Part shown: positions 54,422 to 64,000 of the stretch, piece by piece
Position numbering within the stretch: the stretch's first letter is position 1
Layout: every line of letters begins with the position of its first letter
Source of the DNA: Calliopsis andreniformis
Taxonomy: Eukaryota; Arthropoda; Insecta; Hymenoptera; Andrenidae
DNA length: 64,000 nucleotides
Assembly: GCF_051401765.1 (NCBI RefSeq)
Contig: NW_027480591.1
Coordinates: 558,001 to 622,000, forward strand
Reading direction: 5' to 3'
Notes under the pieces: model-generated
The model's database searches: none
What the model saw: the letters and a program-made list of their open reading frames with translations, nothing else
Told to the model about the DNA's origin: nothing
Made by a program: the position numbers and the translations under genes

Positions 54422-57090
54422 ACTCAATCTTCAATCATCAATACTCAATCTTCAATCGTCAATACTCAATCCTCAATCGTCAATCCTCAATCCCCAATCC
54501 TCAATCTTCAATGCTAAATCCTCAATCCTCAATCCTCAATCATCAATCCTCAATCCTCAATCCTCAATCCTCATTTCTCAAACCTCAATCCTCAACCCTC
54601 AGTCCTCATCCTCAATTCTCAATTCTCAATCCTCAATCCTCAATTCTCAATACCTTCATCCTCAATAATCAATCTCCAATCCTAGATCCTCAACCCTCAA
54701 TCCTCAATGCCCAATCTTCAATTCTCAATAATCAATCTCCAATCGTAGATCCTCAATCCTCAATCCTCATTCTTCAATCCTCAATACTCAATCTTCAATC
54801 CTCAATATTCAACACACAACCAACAGCCATCATTCCTCAATACTCAACCATCAATCCTCAATTCTCAATACTCAATATAATATCCTGAATTCTCATGGTT
54901 CAGTACTCAATCTACAATCTTCAATAATCAAATCTCAATCCTCAATCTTTAATCCTCAATACTCAATTTCAATCCTCAATCCTCAATTCTCAATCCTCAA
55001 TACTCAATCCTCAATCGTCAATACTCAATTCCCAATCCTCAATCTTCAATCTTCAAATCTCAATCCACAAACATCAATTCTCATCACTCAACCATCAACA
55101 CTCAGTCCTCGATCTTCAATCCTCAATCCTCAATTCTCAATCTTCAATCCTCAATACTGAATCTTCAATCCTCAATCCTCAATCCTCAATCCTCAATCCT
55201 CAACCCTCAACCCTGAATCCTCAATCCTCAGTCCCCAATCCTCAATCTTCAAACCTCAATCCTCTATCCTCAATCCTCAATCCTCAATCCTCAGCCCTCA
55301 GTCCTCAAACCTCAATGCTCAATCCTCAATCCCCAATCCTCAATCCTCAATCCTCAATCCTCAATCATCAATCCTCAATCTTCAATACTCATTCCTCAAT
55401 CCTCAATCCTCAATCCTCAATCCTCAATCCTCAATCATCAATCCTCAATCTTCAATACTCAACCATCAATCCTCATTTCTCAATGCTCAATAGAATATCC
55501 TGAATTCTCAGGATTCTATACTCAAACCACAGTTCTCAACCCTCAGCCCTCATTCTCAATCTTCAATCCTCAATCCTCAATCCTCAATATTCAATCCTCA
55601 ATACTCAATCTTCAATCCTCAATCCTCAATCCTCAATATTCAATCCTCAATACTCAATCTTCAATCCTCAATCCTCAATCCTCAATCCTCAATCCTCAAT
55701 CTTCAGTCATAAATCCTCAATCTTCAATACTCAATCGTCAGTCCTCAGTCCTCAATCCTCAATCCTCAATCCTCGTTCCTCAAACCTCAATCCTCAACCC
55801 TCAGTCCGCGTCCTCAATTCTCAATTCTCAATCCTCAATCCTGAATCATCAATCCCCAGTAATCAGCTTCCAATCTTAGATCCCCAATCCCCAATCCTCA
55901 ATCCCTGATCCTCAATCTTCAATCCTCAATCGCCAGTCCTCAATCTTCAATCCTCTATGCTCAATCCTCAATCCTCAAGCCTCAGTCCTCAATCCTCAAT
56001 CCTCAATCCTCAAACCTCAATCCTCAACCGTCAGTCCTCGTCCTCAATCCTCAACACTCAATCCTCAATACTCAATTTTCAATCATCAATACTCAATCTT
56101 CAATCGTCAATACTCAATCCTCAATCGTCAATCCTCAATCCCCAATCCTCAATCTTCAATGCTACATCCTCAATCCTCAATCCTCAATCCTCAATCCTGA
56201 ATCCTCAATCTTCAATCCTCAATATTCAATCTTCAATCCTCAATCCTCTATCCTCAATCCTCAAACCTCAATCCTCAATCCTGAATCCTCAATCTTCAGT
56301 CCTCAATACTCAATCTGCAATCCTCAATCCTCAATCCTCAATCCTCAATCCTCATTCTTCAATCCTCAATACTCAATCTTCAATCCTCAATATTCAACAC
56401 ACAACCAACAGCCATCATTCCTCAATACTCAACCATCAATCCTCAATTCTCAATACTCAATATAATATCCTGAATTCTCATGGTTTAGTACTCAATCTAC
56501 AATATTCAATAATCAAATCTCAATCCTCAATCTTTAATCCTCAATACTCAATTTCAATCCTCAATCCTCAATTCTCAATCCTCAGTACTCAATCCTCAAT
56601 CGTCAATACTCAATTCCCAATCCTCAATCTTCAATCTTCAAATCTCAACCCACAAACATCAATTCTCATCACTCAACCATCAACACTCAGTCCTCAATCT
56701 TCAATCCTCAATCCTCAGTTCTTAATCTTCAATCCTCAATACTGAATCTTCAATCCTCAATCCTCAATCCTCAATCCTCAACCCTCAATCCTCAATCCTC
56801 CATCATCAATCCTCAATCTTCAATACTCATTCCTCAATCCTCAATCCTCAATATTCAACACTCAACCCTCAACCATCAATCCTCAATACTCAACCATCAA
56901 TACTCAATTCTCAAGACTCAATAGAACATCCTGAATTCTCATGGTTCAATACGCAATCCACAATATTCAATAATCAAATCTCAAACCTCAAGCATCAATT
57001 CTCAACACTCAATCCTCAACAATCAGTCCTCTCTCTTCAATCCTACATCCACAACCCTCATTCCTCAAGCGTCAATCCTCAATACTCAAT
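54422..57090 (+). repeat. 2,669 bp tandem duplication, right copy
   Basis: Landmarks are at constant 2,669 bp spacing (54,511/51,842; 55,315/52,646; 55,502/52,833; 55,957/53,288; 56,924/54,255). The junction is within the six bases CTCAAT at 54,416-54,421. To the left the sequence is that after TCCTCTCTCTTC, to the right that before ATGCTAAATC. Rare variants such as CATGGTTTAGTAC are shared by both copies (about 53,810 and 56,479). Confidence 0.91.
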
Positions 57091-57659
57091 CCTCAATCTT
57101 CAATCATCAATATTCAACCTTCAATCCTCAATCCTCAATCCTCAATCCTCAATCCTCAACCTTCAACCCTCAATCCTCAATCCTCAGTCCCCAATCCTCA
57201 ATCTTCAAACCTCAATCCTCTATCCTCAATCCTCAATCCTCAATCCTCAGCCCTCAGTCCTCAAACCTCAATGCTCAATCCTCAATCCCCAATCCTCAAT
57301 CCCAATCCTCAATCCTCAATGATCAATCCTCAATCTTCAATACTCATTCCTCAATCCTCAATCCTCAATCCTCAATCCTCAATCATCAATCCTCAATCTT
57401 CAATACTCAACCATCAATCCTCATTTCTCAATGCTCAATAGAATATCCTGAATTCTCAGGATTCTATACTCAAACCACAGTTCTCAACCCTCAGCACTCA
57501 TTCTCAATCTTCAATCCTCAATCCTCAATCCTCAATATTCAATCCTCAATACTCAATCTTCAATCCTCAATCCTCAATCCTCAATATTCAATCCTCAATA
57601 CTCAATCTTCAATCCTCAATCCTCAATCCTCAATCCTCAATCCTCAATCTTCAGTCATA
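57091..57659 (+). repeat. Family B connecting fragment
   Basis: The later part resembles about 52,560-53,040: AGTCCCCAATCC, TCAGCCCTCAGTCC, hairpin marker at 57,450, then CTTCAGTCATAAATCC. It has two local peculiarities. TCAATCCCAATCC near 57,297 breaks heptamer phase, and CAATGATCAATCC near 57,318 is a variant not noticed elsewhere. Confidence 0.75.
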
Positions 57660-59997
57660 AATCCTCAATCTTCAATACTCAATCGTCAGTCCTCAGTCCT
57701 CAATCCTCAATCCTCAATCCTCGTTCCTCAAACCTCAATCCTCAACCCTCAGTCCGCGTCCTCAATTCTCAATTCTCAATCCTCAATCCTGAATCATCAA
57801 TCCACAGTAATCAGCTTCCAATCTTAGATCCCCAATCCCCAATCCTCAATCCCTGATCCTCATTCTTCAATCCTCAATCGCCAGTCCTCAATCTTCAATC
57901 CTCTATGCTCAATCCTCAATCCTCAAGCCTCAGTCCTCAATCCTCAATCCTCAATCCTCAAACCTCAATCCTCAACCGTCAGTCCTCGTCCTCAATCCTC
58001 ACCACTCAATCCTCAATACTGAATTTTCAATCATCAATACTCAATCTTCAATCGTCAATACTCAATCCTCAATCGTCAATCCTCAATCCCCAATCCTCAA
58101 TCTTCAATGCTACATCCTCAATCCTCAATCCTCAATCCTCAATCCTGAATCCTCAATCTTCAATCCTCAATATTCAATCTTCAATCCTCAATCCTCTATC
58201 CTCAATCCTCAAACCTCAATCCTCAATCCTGAATCCTCAATCTTCAGTCCTCGATACTCAATCTGCAATCCTCAATCCTCAATCCTCAATCCTCAATCCT
58301 CATTCTTCAATCCTCAATACCCAATCTTCAATCCTCAATATTCAACACACAACCAACAGCCATCATTCCTCAATACTCAACCATCAATCCTCAATTCTCA
58401 ATACTCAATATAATATCCTGAATTCTCATGGTTCAGTACTCAATCTAAAATATTCAATAATCAAATCTCAATCCTCAATCTTTAATCCTCAATACTCAAT
58501 TTCAATCCTCAATCCTCAATTCTCAATCCTCAGTACTCCATCCTCAATCGTCAATACTCAATTCCCAATCCTCAATCTTCAATCTTCAAATCTCAATCCA
58601 CAAACATCAATTCTCATCACTCAACCATCAACACTCAGTCCTCAATCTTCAATCCTCAATCCTCAATTCTTAATCTTCAATCCTCAATACTGAATCTTCA
58701 ATCCTCAATCCTCAATCCTCAATCCTCAACCCTCAATCCTCAATCCTCAATCATCAATCCTCAATCTTCAATACTCATTCCTCAATCCTCAATCCTCAAT
58801 ATTCAACACTCAACCCTCAACCATCAATCCTCAATACTCAACCATCAATACTCAATTCTCAAGACTCAATAGAACATCCTGAATTCTCATGGTTCAATAC
58901 GCAATCCACAATATTCAATAATCAAATCTCAAACCTCAAGCATCAATTCTCAACACTCAATCCTCAACAATCAGTCCTCTCTCTTCAATCCTACATCCAC
59001 AACCCTCATTCCTCAAGCGTCAATCCTCAATACTCAATCCTCAATCTTCAATCATCAATATTCAACCTTCAATCCTCAATCCTCAATCCTCAATCCTCAA
59101 TCCTCAACCTTCAACCCTCAATCCTCAATCCTCAATCCTCAATCCTCAATCTTCAATCCTCAATACTCAATCTTCAATCCTCAATTCTCAATACTCAACC
59201 ATCAATCCTCATTTCTCAATGCTCAATAGAATATCCTGAATTCTCAGGATTCTATACTCAAACCACAGTTCTCAACGCTCAGCCCTCATACTCAATCTTC
59301 AATAATCAAATCTCAATCCTCAATCTTTAATCCTCAATACTCAATTTCAATCCTCAATCCTCAATTCTCAATCCTCAATACTCAATCCGCAATCGTCAAT
59401 ACTCAATTCCCAATCCTCAATATTCAATCTTCAAATCTCAATCCACAAACATCAATTCTCATCACTCAACCATCAACACTCAGTCCTCAATCTTCAATCC
59501 TCAATCCTCAATTCTCAATCTTCAATCCTCAATACTGAATCTTCAATCCTCAATCCTCAATCCTCAATCCTCAATCCTCAACCCTCAACCCTGAATCTTC
59601 AATCCTCAGTCCCCAATCCTCAATCTTCAAACCTCAATCCTCTATCCTCAATCCTCAATCCTCAATCCTCAGCCCTCAGTCCTCAAGCCTCAATGCTCAA
59701 TCCTCAATCCCCAATCCTCAATCCTCAATCCTCAATCATCAATCCTCAATCTTCAATACTCATTCCTCAATCCTCAATCCTCAATCCTCAATCCTCAATC
59801 ATCAATCCTCAATCTTCAATACTCAACCATCAATCCTCATTTCTCAATGCTCAATAGAATATCCTGAATTCTCAGGATTCTATACTCAAACAACAGTTCT
59901 CAACCCTCAGCCCTCATTCTCAATCTTCAATCCTCAATCCTCAATCCTCAATATTCAATCCTCAATACTCAATCTTCAATCCTCAATCCTCAATCCT
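57660..59997 (+). repeat. Family B block, second locus
   Basis: This is a copy of 23,987-26,324 at a constant offset of 33,673 bp: ATGCTCAATCC 57,905/24,232, TCCTCTCTCTTC segment marker 58,872/25,199, hairpins 59,238/25,565 and 59,866/26,193. Private variants are shared, including CTCAACGCTCAGCCCTCATAC near 59,272 and 25,599. By contrast the 53,288 and 55,957 segments are closer to each other. Confidence 0.89.
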
Positions 59998-61421
59998 CAA
60001 TATTCAATCCTCAATACTCAATCTTCAATCCTCAATCCTCAATCCTCAATCCTCAATCCTCAATCCTCAATCTTCAGTCATAAATCCTCAATCTTCAATA
60101 CTCAATCGTCAGTCCTCAGTCCTCAATCCTCAATCCTCAATCCTCGTTCCTCAAACCTCAATCCTCAACCCTCAGTCCGCGTCCTCAATTCTCAATTCTC
60201 AATCCTCAATCCTGAATCATCAATCCCCAGTAATCAGCTTCCAATCTTAGATCCCCAATCCCCAATCCTCAATCCCTGATCCTCAATCTTCAATCCTCAA
60301 TCGCCAGTCCTCAATCTTCAATCCTCTATGCTCAATCCTCAATCCTCAAGCCTCAGTCGTCAATCCTCAATCCTCAATCCTCAAACCTCAATCCTCAACC
60401 GTCAGTCCTCGTCCTCAATCCTCAACACTCAATCCTCAATACTCAATTTTCAATCATCAATACTCAATCTTCAATCGTCAATACTCAATCCTCAATCGTC
60501 AATCCTCAATCCCCAATCCTCAATCTTCAATGCTACATCCTCAATCCTCAATCCTCAATCCTCAATTCTGAATCCTCAATCTTCAATCCTCAATATTCAA
60601 TCTTCAATCCTCAATCCTCTATCCTCAATCCTCAAACCTCAATCCTCATTCCTGAATCCTCAATCTTCAGTCCTCAATACTCAATCTGCAATCCTCAATC
60701 CTCAATCCTCAATTCCCAATCCTCAATCCTCAATCCTCAATCCTCAATATTCAATCCTCAATACTCAATCTTCAATCACCAATCCTCAATCCTCAATCCT
60801 CAGTCCTCAATCCTCAGTCATCAATCCTCAATCTTCAATACTCTATCCTCAATCTTCAAGCCTCAGTTCTCAACCCTCAATCCTCAACACTCAAACCTCA
60901 ATCCTCAACCCTCAAACCTCAATCCTCAACCGTCAGTCCTCGTCCTCAATCCTCAACCCTCAATCCTCAATCCTCAATCTTCAAACATCAATAATCAATC
61001 TTCAATCCTCAATCATCAATCCTCAATCCTCAATCCTCAATCCTCAATATTCAACACTCAATCTTCAATGCTCAATCCTCAATCCTTAATTGTCAATCCT
61101 CAATCCTTAATCCTCAGACCTCAAACATCAATATTCAACACCCAGTCCTCGTCCTCAATCCACAACCCTCAATCCTCAATCCTCAATCCTTAATCCTCAA
61201 TCGTCAATCTTCAATCCTCAATCCTCAATCCTCAACCCTCAATCCTCAATCCTCAATCTTCAATCCTCAATCCTTAGTCCTCAATCCTCAATCCTCAATC
61301 TTCAATCCTCAATACTCAATCTTCAATCCTCAATTCTCAATCCTCAATCCTCAATCCTCAATCCTCAATCCTCAATCCTGAATCTTCAATCCTCAATATT
61401 CAATCTTCAATACTCAATCCT
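59998..61421 (+). repeat. 1,424 bp segment present only at the second locus
   Basis: The offset between the two long-distance copies changes from 33,673 to 35,097 bp here, so 1,424 bp are extra here or were lost from the first locus at 26,324/26,325. The segment holds another family B start (ATGCTCAATCC at 60,328), fused near 60,717 to a family A part with CAAGCCTCAGTTC (about 60,857) and the long 21 bp form near 61,085. It is therefore itself chimeric. Confidence 0.85.
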
Positions 61422-64000
61422 CAGTCCTCAAACCTCAATTCTGAATCCTCAATACTCAACCTTCAATCCTCAATCCTCAGTCCTCAGTACTCAACCATCA
61501 ATCCTCAATTCTCAATCCTCAATAGAATATCCTGAATTCTCATGGTTCAATACTCAATCCACAATATTCAATAATCAAATCTCAATCCTCAATCTTTAAT
61601 ACTCAATACACAATTTCAATCCTCAATCCTCAATTCTCAATCCTCAATACTCAATCCTCAATCCCCAATCCTCAATCCTCAATCCTCAATCCTCAATCAT
61701 CAATCCTCAATCTTCAATACTCATTCCTCAATCCTCAATCCTCAATATTCAACACTCAACCCTCAACCATCAATCCTCAATACTCAACCATCAATACTCA
61801 ATTCTCAAGACTCAATAGAACATCCTGAATTCTCATGGTTCAATACGCAATCCACAATATTCAATAATCAAATCTCAAACCTCAAGCATCAATTCTCAAC
61901 ACTCAATCCTCAACAATCAGTCCTCTCTCTTCAATCCTACATCCACAACCCTCATTCCTCAAGCGTCAATCCTCAATACTCAATCCTCAATCTTCAATCA
62001 TCAATATTCAACCTTCAATCCTCAATCCTCAATCCTCAATCCTCAATCCTCAACCTTCAACCCTCAATCCTCAATCCTCAATCCTCAATCCTCAATCTTC
62101 AGTCATAAATCCTCAATCTTCAATACTCAATCGTCAGTCCTCAGTCCTCAATCCTCAATCCTCAATCCTCGTTCCTCAAACCTCAATCCTCAACCCTCAG
62201 TCCTCGTCCTCAATTCTCAATTCTCAATCCTCAATCCTGAATCATCAATCCCCAGTAATCAGCTTCCAATCTTAGATCCCCAATCCCCAATCCTCAATCC
62301 CTGATCCTCAATCTTCAATCCTCAATCGCCAGTCCTCAATCTTCAATCCTCTATGCTCAATCCTCAATCCTCAAGCCTCAGTCCTCAATCCTCAATCCTC
62401 AATCCTCAAACCTCAATCCTCAACCGTCAGTCCTCGTCCTCAATCCTCAACACTCAATCCTCAATACTCAATTTTCAATCATCAATACTCAATCTTCAAT
62501 CGTCAATACCCAATCCTCAATCGTCAATCCTCAATCCCCAATCCTCAATCTTCAATGCTACATCCTCAATCCTCAATCCTCAATCCTCAATCCTGAATCC
62601 TCAATCTTCAATCCTCAATATTCAATCTTCAATCCTCAATCCTCTATCCTCAATCCTCAGACCTCAATCCTCAATCCTGAATCCTCAATCTTCAGTCCTC
62701 AATACTCAATCTGCAATCCTCAATCCTCAATCCTCAATCCTCAATCCTCATTCTTCAATCCTCAATACCCAATCCTCAATCCTCAATATTCAACATACAA
62801 ACCTCAGCCATCAATCCTCAATACTCAACCATCAATCCTCAATTCTCAATACTCAATTTAATATCCTGAATTATCATGGTTCAATACTCAATCCACAATA
62901 TTCAATAATCAAATCTCAATCCTCAACCTTTAATCCTCAATACTCAATTTCAATCCTCAATCCTCAATTCTCAATCCTCAATACTCAATCCTCATTCGTC
63001 AATCCTCAATTCCCAATCCTCAATCCTCAATCCTCAATCCTCAATCTTCAATCCTCAATCCTCAATCCCCAATCCTCAATTCTCAATCCTCAATCCTCAA
63101 TCCTCAGGCCTCAATCTTCAATCCTCAATCCTCAATCCTCAATCCTCATTCCTCAATCTTCAATCATCAATATTCAATCTTCAATCCTCAGTCCTCAATC
63201 CTCAATCCTCAATACTCAATCCTCAATCTTCAATCCTCAATCCTCAATCCTCAATCCTCAATCCTCAATCTTCAATCCTCAATACTCAATCTTCAATCCC
63301 CAATCCTCAATTCTCAATCCTCAATCCTCAATGTTCAATCCTCAATACTCAATCTTCAATCCTCAATCCTCAATCCTCAATCCTCAATCCTCAATCCTCA
63401 GTGATAAATACTCAATCTTCAATACTCAATCCTCAATCCTCAATCCTCAATCCTCAGTCCTCAATCCTCAATCCTCATTTCTCAAACCTCAATCCTCAAC
63501 CCTCAGTCCTCATCCTCAATTCTCAATTCTCAATCCTCAATCCTCAATTCTCAATCTTCATCCTCAATAATCAATCTCCAATCCTAGATCCTCAACCCTC
63601 AATCCTCAATGCCCAATCTTCAATTCTCAATAATCAATCTCCAATCGTAGATCCTCAATCCTCAATCCTCAATCCTCAATCCTCAACCCTCATTCTTCAA
63701 TCCTCGATCTTCAATCCTCAATATTCAATCTTCAATCCTCAATCCTCTATCCTCAAACCTCAATCCTCGATCCTCAATACTGAATCCTCAATCTTCAATC
63801 CTCAATACTTAATCTGCAATCCTCAATCCTCAATCCTCAATCCTCAATCCTCAATCCTCAATCCTCAATCCTCAATCCTCATTCTTCAATCCTCAATACC
63901 CAATCCTCAATCTTCAATCCTCAATCCAAAATCCTCAATCCTCATTCTTCAATCCTCAGTACCCAATCCTCAACCTTCAATCCTCAATCCTCAATCCTCA
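61422..64000 (+). repeat. Second copy of the mixed A/B block, runs off the window
   Basis: This is a copy of 26,325-28,903 at a constant offset of 35,097 bp (markers 61,818/26,721; 62,353/27,256; lost EcoRI-type site 62,868/27,771; family A start 63,401/28,304). Shared private variants include TCAACCTTCAATCC near 63,970 and 28,873. The array continues past the right edge. Confidence 0.9.
62353..63570 (+). other. Second 405-codon repeat-derived open frame, not annotated as a gene
   Basis: This is the copy of 27,256-28,473 at +35,097 bp, with a few residue changes (for example Pro for Leu in an Ile-Leu-Asn repeat near residue 53). Equal length is explained by recent duplication and need not mean selection. 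The two copies alone are too similar for a substitution test by eye. Confidence 0.88.

Larger units (their letters stand above)
1..64000 (+). repeat. Heptanucleotide satellite array (TCCTCAA)n with higher-order structure
   Basis: The entire window is built of 7-base units with consensus TCCTCAA (TTGAGGA on the other strand). Most units are the consensus or one- to two-base variants. Variation is concentrated in the first three bases (TCC, TCT, TAC, TAT, TTC, TCA, TCG, CCC, AAC), while TCAA is the commonest and most stable part. G is nearly absent from the + strand. Variants are not randomly placed: the same order of variants recurs every few kilobases, so the array is organised in higher-order repeats. 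Neither edge of the array lies in the window. No unique-sequence gap longer than about 50 bases is visible, so every stretch without a gene holds this repeat. Confidence 0.99.

Noticed and set aside
57..63570. Dozens of forward open frames of 62-405 codons encoding Ser/Asn/Gln-rich repeat proteins
   Set aside because: The heptamer has no stop in any forward frame, so open frames are expected. They overlap in different phases, vary in length between copies, survive a frameshift (34,594-35,271), and have no ribosome-binding site, domain or conserved end.
1..64000. CRISPR array
   Set aside because: There are no 23-40 base repeats separated by unique spacers of constant size. The short period is 7 bases, and the long periods are kilobases of the same heptamer.
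1..64000. Telomeric repeat
   Set aside because: TTGAGGA shares length and some composition with TTTAGGG, but it is not a telomere repeat I know. The array is heavily degenerate and organised in multi-kilobase units, unlike a telomere tract. A subtelomeric position remains possible.
1..64000. Shine-Dalgarno-like GAGG or AGGA in every unit of the - strand
   Set aside because: The match to the anti-Shine-Dalgarno sequence is only four bases per heptamer, and every reverse frame of a perfect run is closed by TGA within 21 bases. It follows from the base unit and is not a set of translation starts.

Overview
The whole 64 kb window is one tandem-repeat (satellite) array. I found no gene, RNA gene, mobile-element coding region or CRISPR array in it. 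The base unit is the heptamer TCCTCAA on the + strand (TTGAGGA on the - strand). Point variants of it (TCTTCAA, TACTCAA, TATTCAA, TTCTCAA, TCGTCAA, CCCTCAA, TCCTCAG, TCCCCAA and others) recur in fixed order, and this order creates long higher-order repeats (HORs). The + strand is almost free of G. Perfect heptamer runs are short, about ten units at most; positions 472-544 are one of the longest.

Layout. From 57 to about 24.0 kb there are four complete and one truncated copy of a 4.59 kb HOR (family A, period 4,587 bp; first copy 4,615 bp). The third copy is 6,709 bp because it carries an internal 2,115 bp tandem duplication. From about 24.0 to 29.9 kb a second arrangement (family B) alternates with family A pieces. 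The stretch 30.3-33.5 kb is the most diverged and is seen only once. From 34.1 kb family A resumes, then come nested tandem duplications: 6,526 bp (37,240-50,291), 1,606 bp (49,805-53,016) and 2,669 bp (51,753-57,090). The right end (57,660-64,000) is a second copy of 23,987-28,903, interrupted by a 1,424 bp segment that is absent from the first copy. Several junctions can be placed to the base inside short stretches shared by both parents, as expected for unequal exchange or template switching.

Open reading frames. Because 7 is not a multiple of 3, every forward frame of (TCCTCAA)n reads the same cyclic heptapeptide Ser-Ser-Ile-Leu-Asn-Pro-Gln and none contains a stop. Every reverse frame of a perfect run has TGA once per 21 bases. 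The many forward ORFs (up to 405 codons) and the lack of reverse ORFs therefore follow from the repeat itself. I annotate no CDS.

Organism. The sequence does not identify the host. Heptamer repeats occur in bacteria (for example the STRR repeats of cyanobacteria) and in eukaryotic satellites. A gene-free array longer than 64 kb with nested HORs is more typical of eukaryotic heterochromatin (centromeric, subtelomeric or sex-chromosome). That is inference with low confidence. Copy number and order also depend on correct assembly of near-identical repeats. All comparisons were made by eye on coordinates and signature motifs, so identity percentages are not given.
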